A stretch of 64,000 nt of DNA, taken from Cyclospora cayetanensis (lineage: Eukaryota > Apicomplexa > Conoidasida > Eucoccidiorida > Eimeriidae). Positions 34,921-47,900 of this stretch are shown one piece after another; within the stretch, counting starts at the first letter, position 1, and the number at the start of each line of letters is the position of its first letter. A program made the translations under genes and the position numbers. Location: positions 124,001 through 188,000 of the forward strand of contig NW_020312114.1 of NCBI RefSeq assembly GCF_002999335.1. Reading direction: 5' to 3'. Under the pieces are notes generated by a model. It was not told where the DNA came from. It made no database searches and saw only the letters and a program-made list of their open reading frames with translations.

Positions 34921-37261
34921 CCCTTATGTCAATTTTGTGAAAATTGAAGGTGGCAGGCAAGAAAAGGTAGCAGCTCTTTTTGAGAATTACTCAACAGCCT
35001 ATTAGATTCGTATTGAGTCTGGAGCTGTTGCCTACCTACGGAGACCTTAAATGGAGCAGTACAAGAGCAAATGGGGGTAGAATTAAGGTACTTCTTAGGC
35101 TGCAGAAGCACATTTAAAAAATTTTTGAAGAGTCTTACAGTATTTTGATTTGCTTACTTGGGGTTATTTAAGTGAGCTCCTAGCATTTCTTCAAGGCATG
35201 CTGTTTGTTTAACTTCAGCATAAACCGATAAGTCAGGGCTTGCATAAAGCTCAAGTGTATCCTAATCTCTGTAGATATACACAGCCTCTTCTAGGTCGAA
35301 AAGGCCAGCATTGATTGCTTCTACCTCCGATAACACATGCCGCAAGGAGCAAGCTTTTCTCTTCACCTGGCGGTCAGGAAGCAAGGTATTTCTCCAACCG
35401 AATGACAAAGTCTTCAAGTCCTTGCCCAGCCTTTCATGGTCGGCAAAGCCGCGTCACTGTATGCACTAAAAGCTTATCGGTTGACAACTCATGCCTTTAT
35501 TCCAGCTCTTCAGTTACAGGGTTCACACTGACTTGCTGGCCGACCTCTGCCTCCCCAATGAGCGTTGCCCCTTTATTAAGTTTATCACCAACTAGGTTTT
35601 CGCCTCCCGTCATGCTGCCAAGGAAAGTCAAATGATCAAGCCACCACATGAAATGATCGAAGCCGGATGCCTGGCCTAGGAACACGTGACATTTTGCTGC
35701 CTTCACAGCCCATAGACGGGCGGTGAAGCAGCAGCATCGAACCACGCAATGCCACGAAATGGAACGCTCCAGCTAAGGTCGTAGCAGAACGGTCCTTAAC
35801 TCCAGACTACTTACAAGCGTAGTAAGATGTTGTTAGGCGTTCTTTGAGACTTGTTTTCCTCTTCCCTCTCTTCCCGTCAGGGTTTCCGAAATGAGGGCAA
35901 AAGGCAAGCCGATAGCTACAACACTTTGGCTCACTCGCTACGCACTCGGAGCTTTTACAGCACATTGTCCTAAAGACTTGGAGCACACGGCCGCAACATT
36001 GAGTGATACCCCATTGCGCAAGCGCTAATCTGCAATATAAAAATTATATGCGTATAAAAGCAAAATATTTAATTATCTACTAATTCGTTCAAGCTAATAC
36101 GGAGGGTGAGAGAAGCTCTTCTACAGAAGCATTTACGAGCTTGCTGGTAGGATTTTTATTGATTTGGAATAGATCCCCATGGGCATACTAGGTAGGGGGC
36201 TAGAATGCGCGTCTAAGTGTGGCCACCCTGTACCTCTCGTAAACCTCAATACTACAAAGAGTCTTCTATATTCAGGAAGAAGTGTGCCACAACGGAGGAG
36301 GCACGCGCTCCAGTTGCGACAGCTCACAGCAACGCGCAAAGAAGACCGTTGCTTATACAGTTAGACGTACATGAAGAATGCCGTGCTAATTGTTGTAAGT
36401 ATTCTGGACTTAATTCGAGTACGTGAAGTATTTGGCTGAGAGGCAAGTATGTACTGATCCACACAGGGCACCCCTCCGGTGAGCAGCCAGAATTAACGCT
36501 GCCAGCCGACAAGACCAAAGGACTCTTTAACGAGGGTCGCTAGTCAGTTTGCCCTGAATTTACACTCTTCACAGCTGCTTAGAGAAGCATGTAGTGGCCA
36601 TGCGGTTCCCGCTGCCTCACATGGAGCAAGCGGGCCTGATGTCCTCGAGCATTTCCTGTGGTGCTGCTCGTGCTTCTAGCCTGCCTGTCCTTCAGCCGAA
36701 AGCTTTCGCACTCCTCATAGAACAATTGGGAGCTCTAGATAGTGGCTGCCTCACATGTCTGAATGAAAATGTCTGCTGCTGCTGCCTAGTTCAATAAAAT
36801 GATCCTCTATTGGCAAGAAAGGCATGCGTTGAGGCGCAGAGGCCAGTACGCCTCAAAGCGCACACGGTTGTTGCGGGGTGACGCAACAGCCTGCCGGAAG
36901 GCTCACAAGACTGCAAAACTAACCAAAGTCCTCCTGTTTAAAAACTCTCAGCGGAGAGCTCGCTTGAGATTTCCCCAACGTTGATGTAAGGAGTTGAAAG
37001 ATTACTAACTCCAGGGCCCGTCAGCGCAGCAGACCCTCCGACGAAGGGCTCGGCCAGGCGGGCACTATTGATTCACTGCAGAACCGGCAGTGCGGAGTTT
37101 TGGACACACCGGCATCAGATGTGCCCTGTTGGTGAGAGAGAGGGAGAGCATAGCTTCAGACTGCAGACTCTGATTTACGAGGAACGAGTCAATCTGCAGA
37201 GCGAAGCCGGCAGGAACCCACAGTGTACACACCGCGACATTGGGCTCTATAAACTTCTGAT
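34921..37261. other. Gene-poor stretch
   Basis: About 2.3 kb with no supported gene. The longest frames (35315-35635 plus, 35497-35745 minus, 36133-36339 minus) overlap each other antisense, show no domain and have no matching splice sites. G+C and CAG content rise near 36600, where the next gene-rich block begins. Confidence 0.3.
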
Positions 37262-39000
37262 TTAGGCGAACTCCAAGTCTCGCAGCTGCTCCTTAATTGC
37301 CTTCAACTCCGCCCCAAGGCCCTCCCGCCTTTCCTTCTCAGCCTCAGTTAGGCCTCGCCTGACAAATGCCCCAATGCAAAGCCACAGCAGCACACCCAAT
37401 AAGGCTCCGCACGCTTAACGGGGCGACTGGAGAGGTCCTGGGCCATTTCCCCCAAAACATATACCCACAGCAGCGGGGTTACTGGCCAGAGCTTCCGCTA
37501 TGTATCCATGCACGAACACACGTGGTACATACGAGAACACTGCACTCGAATATATTTCACATGCGAAGGTGTAGGCGTCCATACAGATGCGCAGAGTGTG
37601 ACAGGTTTCCATGAATGCTGCACTACATACGCATGAGCGCGCATGCGTAAAACTATCGTCAAGCATGTGTCTCCGTTAGAGAGCATATATGTGCGTACAA
37701 ATACCGGGTTACATACAACAAAATATTCACCTGTACATGCCTAAACTGAAAACACAAATATATATATTTATTCACAACCATCAATGGGTATATACCGCTG
37801 TTTATATAATTGCATAGAGTGAACTAGCGAAATAGCGCAGTCTTTGTGCGCTTTGTCCTGGATGGGCTTAGGGAGCAACGGTGGTGCATGAGACTTCTAA
37901 TCAAAAGGCTGGGCGTTTGAGTTGCTCTACCGCGTATTTGCAATATCCTGAGCTATACCGGCCCCCAAGATCCTTCGTCAATGCTGCAAACTGTTCGGGT
38001 ACCCTCGTGGGAATGCATAAAATCAACTTGCCTAGAGCCAAGGGCCTGCAGGTCGCTGAGGGTCCTCTTAACAACCTCTAGGCGCAGCTCGAGCGCTTCT
38101 CGAGCCTCTTTCCGGCTACCTTCGACACCCAGTTGCTCTGTAGATTCCGAAGATTCCTGCTGTTGCACTTCCTTCCATGGCTGTTGCTGCGGGAGAGGGG
38201 GGGCTAGCGGCTGCGGGAAGCTTTCCATTCTGGGTACTGTCCACGCAGTAGGCCTCTGCGGGTCAAAGCAGAGTTCAACGCAATCGAGCCATTGAGCATC
38301 AAACGAACTGCTCACTAAAAAGTGTTTTACATGCATCTCGAAGTGCCGCAGGCTAAAAAAGATGAACGGAATGGTCCGCGGAAGAGAGAACACAACTGAC
38401 TGCTCGCTCGTTCGCTTCTTTTAGGAGCCGTAAGACCCGTTCTTGAGGGTTCTCCCCAGGTAGCAACACGGGTGTAGAAACATCGGAGTCCCCTTTCTGT
38501 GTATTGGGCGCATCGGTTACTTCAGCTTCTGCCCCGGCATTTTGCATCTCCTGCTGCTCGTCTGTCCCTCCACGTGGTTGCTCCTCTTGAGGTTGCTGCC
38601 TTCGAGCAGCAGCTTCTTCTGGATGGGCTTCTTCGTGCAGCACAAGTGCCTCGATAAGCTCTCCCACCTCCTGCGAAAAGGCAGATAAAGCTTCTCCTGA
38701 ATCGTGTACAGGCATTGCAGAGGATGATATTCTCAAGGCACGTGAGGAGGAGCAGGACTCTGTAGCTCTAGGAGAGAGAGGTGACGGCACTCTCTCCCGC
38801 GTAAGTCTTTGCGCAGTTTCGTGTGCTGCAGATAGACGCCAAAGAGAGTTAGGGAGGATACACCGAGAATAGCGCTTTTTAAAGCTTATTGGTGGCGTCA
38901 AGCAGCGCTGCACCTGTAGAGAGCAACCGGAAGTCCTGCGTTCCTCCTGAAAGAAACAGAAGAGCGCAAGAAAGGGGGCACAACAGCGCGGTTTCAGCAT
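37262..39000 (-). CDS. Probable tail-anchored membrane protein, model incomplete
   Basis: Function unknown. The last exon, 37262-37413, follows TTAAG and joins in phase to a donor at 38003 (GAGG|GTACCC). It encodes a single hydrophobic span, CGALLGVLLWLCIGAF, then a charged helix, LTEAEKERREGLGAELKAI, and stops: a C-terminal anchor with a short coiled-coil tail. The middle part (to about 38340) carries a Gln/Pro-rich segment and the helix EALELRLEVVKRTLSDLQAL. The N-terminal part (38405-39000) includes an acidic, Glu/Gln-rich helix with VGELIEALVLHEEAHPEEAA and ends LLKEANERA at a GTCAGT donor. I could not make the phase agree across the intron near 38340-38400, and the start at the ATG of 39000 is tentative because several acceptor-like CAG sites follow it. 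Confidence 0.5.
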
Positions 39001-39793
39001 GGGCTCAGGAGAACAAGAGAGCACCAAGAAAACAAGGCCACAACAGTATGAGTGCTATTCGTCATGCAGTTATGGCGGACGGCTGTTACGCAGTAGTTGG
39101 TGTAAGGGTTGGAGCAAACGGCTGTTAATGTTGCAGCTCTGCCCCAGCAACCCGTGGGTGCCTGTCTGTGTCACAGAAGCTTTTGGTGCCCTGCTGACAA
39201 CACGTCTACCGACATTGTGAATGTGTGTGAGTGTTCGTTGGTATACTTCTGAGAAGAAGCAGCAGGGGGGAGTTTAGTGCAGAGACAGTGGAACCAAATA
39301 GGCCTTTCTAGTACGGGGATTGCAGCACCAAGCACACGAACGAAGGCCGTCGCGTTTAAGTAGTACTCACAATTGCGCGTCCTGCTCCTCGTTGTATAAA
39401 CTGGCCGCAGATCTTGTTCTTCGTATCGAAGCCAAGCTGAAGACAGGAAGTAGAAGGAGACGGAGGGAGGTCGGACCGCGCACCTGTGGTGTGAGGCTTT
39501 CGGGTAGGGGATAACGATGGGGGTTAGGGCTGGAGGCACCTGGGAACCTATCATCTAGGCGGCTCAGCAAGCAAGCTTGTAAGACGCGAAGACGGGAAGC
39601 ACTTTATGCTTGCTTTTGCGCACACTACCCCAGTGGCGTTTACGCTCAAGGCCCTTCTTACCATTGTAGCGAGTGCTAGGGCGTCCGTTCGTCGAACGCC
39701 ATTTGCTGCAAGCAACGGCAAACCCGCAAGAAGTGGGAGCTGATAACGCCTCAAGAAGGAACATGATCGGTCTGTAGGAAGCCGTTACGGAAG
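39001..39793. other. Intergenic region between two minus-strand genes
   Basis: It contains the presumed promoter of the tail-anchored gene and the 3' end of the gene to its right. Short antisense frames only; no repeat or RNA gene was seen. Confidence 0.35.
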
Positions 39794-40853
39794 CTAGCGC
39801 AGCAGGTGCAGGCGCTCACGCTTATCGACATCCAGCTGAAGAAAGTACAGGGCCAGATTGTCTTGCATCTCCCGAGGTAGCCCAGTCTGCACGAAGGCAC
39901 ACAGGAGTAAGTATACTGCAGTGAGGGTGGCAGCTCTCATGCTGTTCGGCGACTTCGGCTTCAGAAAGATGTCAAAGCGTGAGAACGCCATAGAGCGGCT
40001 GCCGGAAGGCGAACCTGAAATCTGCTTTCCGCAACGGCACGAAGGGGGGCCTTTTCTCCTAAGGCCAGAGTCTTCAGCTTCTGGCTCATACGCCATTCGG
40101 CTTTTGCCACATTCATGTCTGAAGCAGAGTTCGCACGGGCAGAGAAGCCTACTGCTACTTTGGGAGGCGTCTGCAAAGTGGTAGGAGCAGCAGCAGCAGG
40201 GCAGAGCGTTGAGGCTGCCGTGCTTGAGGGAGAGAGCGCTTGGCCAGCCGCAGGCTTTGGAGGCTCAGAAGAAGACTGACACCCAGGAAGAAACTGAGTA
40301 GGAGACGCTGCAAGACAAAGCAGGAGCGACAAGAGTGTTGGGGAGTACCACTTTCATAGACTTCGTAAGCGAACCACGCTCCAAAGGAGCCGACAAGAAC
40401 AGCAGAAATTCCTCCGGTCCATGTCCACTGCACCCGCTTCCTCCTTCCCCCCCCGCTGCTGTTGCTGCCGCCGTCCTCGATGGTGTGCAAGCACGGTTTT
40501 TTTTCGAGCTGCTCGCTTTCCTCCGTAGGCGCGTTGCTCTTGGTGGCGTCGTTTGAGGCTGAGCCACTAGGGCTGTTGCTGTTGCAGCTGTCGCTAGCGA
40601 CAGCCCTTTCGCCCTGGGCAGGCTCCACGCTGCATTCTGGCCGTTTCTCCGGGGGTAGCAGTGCCGCTGTGTTCTTCATAGCGACTGCACGTCCTGAGCC
40701 TGTAGACGCCTGGGAGTGAAAGAAGGTTGCCTGGAAACGGCAAGCGCGAGGGAGCTGGCTGCGCAGCCCCCCCCTGTGGCGGAGGCTTCCGCTGCACAGC
40801 CCATGAACTCCCGCAGGGGCCTGCCTGGAGAGCCTCCCGGCAACTGCATGCAT
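39794..40853 (-). CDS. Membrane protein with mitochondrial-type presequence, unrecognised
   Basis: Function unknown. Three exons with agreeing phases: 40349-40853, 40015-40307 and 39794-39958; 320 residues. The first intron would be only 41 bases. The N-terminus (MHAVAGRLSRQAPAGVHG, then further Arg/Ser-rich sequence to about residue 55) has no acidic residues and looks like a mitochondrial presequence. A linker rich in Ser, Asn and Glu follows, then a membrane span near residues 145-165 (TGGISAVLVGSFGAWFAYEV). Exon 2 has a Pro/Ala/Ser linker and a basic helix. Exon 3 has a second hydrophobic stretch (ATLTAVYLLLCAFVQ) and the end MQDNLALYFLQLDVDKRERL. The layout would suit an inner-membrane protein, but no family was recognised. 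A GTG at 40973 would extend the frame; the ATG is preferred. Confidence 0.55.
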
Positions 40854-41991
40854 CTCCGAGTGAAGTGGAGGCCAAGGCAAGGAAGGCAGGCAGGCAGGAA
40901 GGCAGGAGGCGAGGCCCTTAGAAGTATCGATTCGACACTGTAAGCGTTCAAGAGAGCGCAAGCCTCGTTGCACGCCTCGGCAGTCTCAAGCAATGAGGCT
41001 GCTGTAGGGCTTAGACCTGAGACTGCCTTCCAGCAGCTTGGCCATGCGAATTCGAAGCCAGACGGGCTGCGCTGTATTGCGCAAGCAGCGAGGAGGCAGC
41101 AGCGACCCTCTTGGGGATTGGCAGGTGTCCTTTGGGAGCAGCGCGCAGGGGTAGCACTTGGAAGACTGCCACGGGGGAGAAAGACACCTACCTGCACTAC
41201 TCGCGCAGTAGCCAGGCGGTTTGCGCATCGGCTGCTGCTGCTGCTGCTCCTGTACAGCTCCGAGACGGGAATTGCGCCTTGTTGCAGAGGAATTCGAATC
41301 GATTCAGACGGCAGTCGACCTCTTCTGCAGTCCCGCGGTTCTGGGTGCCCTCGCATCACGATTTTCGGATTTCCAGGCGGCGCTGGCTGGGGGCCCCCAC
41401 AAGGGACCAGCGGGGGCCCCGAAGGCTGGTTCCCTGGATCATCCGTGGCTAAGCTAGAGAGAGAAACGCGTTTTTCCTTATGGGCAGAATTTTATTTTAC
41501 GGAATTTTTTGCGTAGGCTTCCTAGTTCTGGCGGCTAGAGATTGCAGAGAAACAGTACAACCCCATCGCATCGAGACATGTCTGGGGTCGTTCTGTGTGT
41601 GTAACCCCGCAGCAGATGCAGCTTCCCTTCCGAAGGAATAGGAGCGACTAGGCCTTTGCCGTGAGCGCTCAGAAAAAGGCTCTAGGACCTCTTTGGCCTC
41701 AGGGTTCAGGAATCGGGTGAGGGGCCGAGGGCTTTGAGTGCAAGGGTTTGGGATCTACGGGTTACACGGCGTAGGATTTTCCGATTTTTTCTGTTCCTGG
41801 GGGAAGCGCATACAGACTTTGCTTCATGAGGCTTCAGGAAACTTCTCTGAGCAGAAACACCATAGAAGGACTGCCTGTTTAGGGCCCCCGTAGGGGCCCT
41901 CAAGGCCTCCCCCTCCCTCCCCGACAACCCTGCGTCTTCTTCCGCAAAACTTCCTCCCTACCTCTGAAAACGGTGTATATGGCTGCGCGAA
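40854..41991. promoter_or_regulatory. Divergent intergenic region, probable shared upstream region
   Basis: It separates the minus-strand presequence protein from the plus-strand TERT gene, so both promoters should lie in these 1.1 kb. A GGCA-rich simple repeat occurs at about 40875-40905. Open frames here, such as the minus-strand one to 41359, are low-complexity shadows without domains. No specific binding motif is claimed. Confidence 0.4.
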
Positions 41992-44900
41992 ATGGGGGGC
42001 TGTTCTGCACAGCAGCCTGAAGGGGGCCAGCCGGAGCTGCTAAGACTGCAACACGAGCAGCAACTGCTGCGTCGGCAACAGGAGGCCTTGCACCGCCTGC
42101 TGCAGCAGCAAAAGCGAGACCGCTGCGACTCGAGCGATGATGAGGAGACTCTAGCCTTCTTCCCCAGACAGCAAGAGCTTCCGCAAGCGAGTGGCAGCTT
42201 CGGGAGGGCCCCCCTTGAAGCCACAGAGCAGCGTGTCGGCCTTCAGGAGGGGATTCCCAATGCGGGGGGGGGCGCCCTTGCAAGGCTTCCCTGCGGAGAA
42301 CGTTTGTTCGGCAGTGATTCAGAAGCAGCAGCAGGCTTTCAAGCAGCGCATGCAGGTCAGCAGCAGACTCCAAAGCAGCTGCAGCAGGACCAAGCCCCGA
42401 GCAGCGCCGGATGGAAGCATCGAGAGGGCATACCCGACATGCAGGGTGACCTCGCTCGCTGCAGCACATCACCTGTGGCTCTCCCTAGTCAGCCGCTGCA
42501 ATCCGAACAACAGCCGCCTGAGCAAGCAATGGCAACGTGCGGTGCTTGGCGTCCTCGAGAGCAACACAAGCAACCGCAGACGGTGGGCAACCAGAAGCTG
42601 CACACGCGAGAGGAGCTGATGCAACTGCTGCAGCCCGGTACTGCGGCAGAAAGAGCACGACAGCAGCTGCAAGGCGCTGTTGGAGTTCCCGTATATGGCC
42701 TCGGCGTTTACTGCTTAAAGCTCATTGGGGGCTTTACTGTGTGCGCAGCGACAAACCACCAAATCCTGCAGCAACAGCCATTTGCTGAAAGGACGTCGTG
42801 CAACAGTAGCAGCAACAGTAGCAGCGAAAGTAGCAGCAACAGTAGCAGCAGCAGTAGCAGCTACAGAATAAGACACTCCGCCGCCAGCACGATTGGTGAC
42901 TGGCAATGCAACCCTGGAGGCGTCCCTACAGTACACCTGCCTGTGCGGGGGAGGGGCCCCTTAGTACCAGAAGAATCCCTCAGGTGCGAGTGGTGCGCTC
43001 TACGTCACTTTGGATGCGCCGATGGCTCCTTGGCTTTATTAAGGGACGCCCTCTTCATTGAGGATATTGGGGGCCTCTTGTTGCATGCCAAGCGTCAGAG
43101 ACTGCGTCACGCCTTTGCTCCTGCATTGGCTTTGAGCGCTTCGCACAGGCGGTGAGTGGCGCTGACTTCTTCTTCAGCGTGAAGGAGAGCGCAGGAACCC
43201 CCTGCGCTCTCCTGCGTCTTACACGTTTGCATGCACGTGTGGCCTTCCAAAGAGTTCATTTGGTCTCTCTTGAAGGTTTCATGTGCAGCTGCCCCCCTTG
43301 GAAAGCTCCATGTGTTGCGTAGAGAACGAACGGCTGTTTCGAAGTAAGGGCGCCAGCACCATCGCCCAGGGATCCTTAGGCTCACTGGCTTACTGCTGTG
43401 TATACAAGTGCTGATACTGCAGGCCTGTAGAAGCCACCACTGCTACATTGAGACGCTGCGTCCGGGAGGCGGTAGTGCAGCTACTGCCGTCTCAGAGAGC
43501 GGCTGCAGCAAGCGGCAAACCAGGCACGTCTCAGCTTCAGCGCTGCAAAGTGCACACTGTCACTTGCTGGGCAGTGGTGACTTCCTCCCTCGTGCAGGAC
43601 TGCTGCTTATTTTGACCTCTTCGGCCGCCCTGCTGCTTTAACGCCTGTCTTTTTAAGAAAAGCCCTCTCCACATTTTTTCTACTGCCGGCTCTCTGATTC
43701 GTGTCGTCAACATGTTGCCATTGTGTGTGCATCTTTTGGGGTGTTTGAACGCACTGGCTGTCTGCTAAGGTGCTGCACTGCTTTCCTGCCCAGCTAACTA
43801 CTCTCGCCTGCATTCGTTTGTGTTTTGTCTGTGCAGCCGTGGCTCGAAACGCCCTGGTGGCGGGTGTGACAAGGGCCTGTCTTCAGGGTGGAGTTGCGGA
43901 GAGTCCGCTGAATGAGGCCTTTCAAGTGCTTACTGCGCCTCCGTTTGAGCGGCTTTTGCGCTTGATGGGACCTAGTCTCTTTGCAAGACTCCTCAATTGC
44001 ATCGTCTTCGTGACGGATAGAGATCTTGTGCGCTGGACGCTGGCCTGTTGTTCTCCAAGGTGCATTCGATCCTTCAGCAGTAGCAGCAGCAGAAGCACGA
44101 CTCGCTGCGAGTGCTGCTGCGCCACTGAAGCCTGCGAGGGCCCCTGCCAGGGACTGCACACGGAGGAACGAGGCGAGTTGCAGACGACGCGTCTGGTGTA
44201 CGTGCAGGTTTGTGGCCGGCCGCTTACCAATGGCGTTGTAGAGGCGCTTGCTAGAGATCACAGGGCTGCGCGAGAAGCGAGGGAACGCTTGCATTTGCTG
44301 CAGCAGTTGCACGGGCAGAAGAACGCGGCTGTTGAAGATCAACAACACGCAGACAGAAGCACCATCTGCACGCTCGACGCTGCGCTCAGTTCGTGCAGTA
44401 GCAAACGAGACAAAAGCCGTTGCCGAGCAGCGCGACGGCGGGCAGCAGCCACGCTGCGACGGCGGTGTCGGCCCCAAAGCAGGCAGCACTCGCAGCAGCA
44501 GCCACAACAAAAGGGGGGGCAGGGGGAGCGTGTGCGTCCACGTGAACTTGAGGTCCCTCGCAATGCCATCCTGTATCACCGAAGTTTCTCCAGACTTGGG
44601 GGGCTTCCTCGGAGCGCCGTAATAGCTGCTCTTTGCCGTGTGGAGCCGCGATCACGCATGGAGCCTCCCCCGACGGGCGCACGGGCGGACGTCCCCGTTG
44701 CGGGCTGCAAGGACATGGCTGCTTGCAGTGCTTCCCTCGGCTGTCTCCCTGCAGCACCGGGGCAGGCAATACCAGCTGCTGTCGAAGCCGCCGCAGCGGA
44801 CCAGGGCTCTGCAGCAAGATCTTCGCAAAAGCATCGAGATTTCGCATCCTTGCGTACAGCGCTGCCTACGGAACCCCTGGGTAAGGGAATAGGACCACAC

Positions 44901-47900
44901 ATGAGAAGGAGGACTTTGCGCACAGCTGCGCGAGTTCTCGCGAAATTCGTCCTTAGTGACCCCAAGTTTTTTGCGGCCAGCAAAGGCGGCAGCGCCAGGG
45001 ACCAGATGGCTCTAGCTGAAAAGCTGCAAAGAGAAGTAACGGATGCACTGGAAGCACAGCACACAGCCGACGCCTTTGAAAGCGACAGGCGCTCGCAGTT
45101 TAATGGCAACGGCAGCGGCTGCAGCAGCACAAGGTCGGCTGCTGAAAGCTGGACTGCACAACGGAGGTCAGAGAGGCGCCTGCGACTGCGCTCTACGAAT
45201 GCCAGGTCAGCACCTATGCAATGCACTCATAAATCCACAGATCGTATCGTATTGAATCGTACAAGCTAAGCAGGACCTCGTAGGCTTTGTACACTTGTTT
45301 TCCGTGGGAGGGGCATCGAGGTTTTGTATCCATACATTCCTGAAAGGCACATGCCTCAAACGTCGTGAGCTAGCCTTTCGTCATGCAAACATGTGTGGAC
45401 GGCCGCGCAGAAAGCTGCTGCCGGGGTTTGAGGCCCTACTACGGCGGCACCAGCGGTGCCCTTACTTGCTGCTGCTGGCAAGACACTGCAGCATCCCGCA
45501 GGCGGCCCGCCGAGCCTCTGCACAGTGGAAGAAGGAGGCGCGGAGCAGCCGGAACAAGAGCTGCACCAGCGGGAGCAGCAACAGATGCCTAATCAGTGAG
45601 ACCCCTGCTTTGGATTGGGCTGTTCCGACGGAGCGTGTGGCAGCTTTTGCTGTTGCCGCCGCTCAAAGAGTTGTGCCTTCGTCTTTACTCGGGTCCGCGC
45701 ACAACTACCGCCTTTTTTTGCGGCGGGTACGGCAGTTCGTCTGTCTTAATTCTAAAGAGACCTTTTCCCTTCACCAGCTGATGCAGCGCATGCAGACAGG
45801 CGCCCCTAGTGGGCGGCGCAGCGCCAGAAAGCAGCAAAAACTCAACGGAGGCTCCCGGCATCCAGCTGGTCCCAACAGCAGCGGCCTTAGCGTGCTGCAA
45901 CAACAGACCCGGAGAAAGAACCGCATGGAACAACAAGAGAGAAAAAACCACTTGCAAAGAATTTTGTTCCTTCTATTTTGCCACTTCATTGTCCCTCTCC
46001 TGAGGTCAGTTCCGCGAGTGTCTATTTGAACAGGCTCTGGTGAACCCATAGCCACATCCCGGATGGCGCTCTTTCGTGTGTCACTGCTGCTTCCTTACAC
46101 AAAAAGCAGCACCCTCACCGAATCTCATCAGGCACTTCGCTTGCGGGTTGCTTCGGACCGGCCCACGAGATCTCAATAGATTCTCCTACCGGCCCTTTTT
46201 GCATACCCGAGAACAGCCAGAGCGCGCCCGTTTGGTGCAGATTTACTTCCCCAACTCAGCTGTTCTCGATGCTTTTGGCCTCTCACATTGCCTGCTTCTC
46301 TACCTGTGGCTGCATTGTGCTTCAGAAACCATTTTTATGTCACCGAAGCCGAATCCTCTCAAAGGCGCTCGCGATACTTTAGGAAAGGTGTTTGGTTTGT
46401 CATTGAGCGCGCGGCCTCCGCACGGCTGTACGCTGAATGCTTCAGGCCAAGACAAAACGCTGCGCAGCTGCCCAAAAGCCCCTCTACTATGACTGTTGCT
46501 GGAGAAGGTTCTAAATTGGAGGCTTCTGCAGCAGACAAGTCGGCTCAGGCTGCACCGAAAGTTACAACCGAACCTCTGCGTTGTAAACGCCTGGCCTGTG
46601 CTGCTACCATCAGTAATTCTGGGAGCGTCAAGAGGCCTCGACATTTAAAGCCGCTCAGCATGCAGAACGGCGATTCCAAAATTATTCGCCCCTACTGCAG
46701 AAGCATGTGTAGCTGCAATTCTAGCAGCGAAAGTTGCAAACGGAGTGATTGTTGCAGCAGCGCCTGCAGCAGCATGAATTGTATACAGCGGAAACGCGAG
46801 GACGAAAAACCCTGCTGCAGAATGCTACGAGCCAATTTTCTTACTGCGGCTGTATCTGCAGCGCTTGCTGCCCCACTTGCAGTGACTGGTGCAAATTCAG
46901 CAAAAGCAGTCCTACCCTCATCTCTAGCTGCATCAGCTGTTCCCCGCATTCGTTTCTTGCCAAAGCTCCGCGGCTGCCGCCCTCTCGTCAATCTGTCAAG
47001 AGGGCCCAGTGGTGCGCTCTTGGCGCGTTTGCTGCTGGCGGTGCAACAGCAGTGTGTGGCTCATCCGCAGCTGCAGCATCAACAGGCCGCCTGCCCAAAC
47101 GCCTTTCCACCTCTGGCGCCGCCCCCTTCGAGGGAGCAGTTGCCCGCAGCAGCTACAACCGTAGGACTGGACGCTGCCTCGCTTAACGGCGTTCGTCCTC
47201 CCTCCACCTATGGCCAGTACCTCCGCACTTTGCTGCAGGAAGGAGACTCTAGCAGGCGGGGGCACTGGGGCCCTGCAAGCCCTCATCGTGAACGGTGCAA
47301 TTCCCTCTCGGTAAATTCTGTGCTTCGACCTGTGTGCCAGCACCTATCAGCCCTTTGCCGTTTCTACCCGGAGTCCCTGGGCTGCTCTGTCATGTCCAAC
47401 TCCCAGGTGTATATACAGCTCCTCAAGTGGTGGCGGCGGTACCAGCGACAATGCGGGCGCCTGCGGCGCCTGCTCCAGCGGGAGGGTCCGCGACACGGCA
47501 TCCGTCGAGTGTACATACACCGCATGCAGCGCGTGGTTGGAGACATGAGTCGGTGCTTCGAGAGTATTTCTCATGAAGAGCTGCAGTCTCTTGTATTGAG
47601 AATGCCGCTTCCACCATTCGTCCACCGCCTTCAGGTGTACAGACGCGTTACCACTCCTGGGGCCCTCTACTCTGTCGCATCCAAGGCGGAGGGCTCGGCA
47701 TTCTCCTCCTACCGGAGAGCAGCTGCAACAGGCGCATCAGTCGACTCTACACCTGCTCCTTCTAATAATGCAGATTCAGAACGAGCAGGACTGTTACCCA
47801 ATTCCGCCCCTGGATGCCCTGCAGCCGTACACCCAAGAGCACCGTGTAGGCCTTCTCCATTGTCTACCCGCATAGGAACCTCGACGTTTGGGGTTCTTGA

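Noticed and set aside
40676..41359. A 227-codon minus-strand frame upstream of TERT
   Set aside because: No domain was seen, and it overlaps the first exon of the presequence protein in another phase. Its composition matches low-complexity read-through.
44386..45226. Long minus-strand frames over TERT exon 3
   Set aside because: They are antisense to an exon with TERT family motifs and are best explained as shadows of GC-rich coding sequence.
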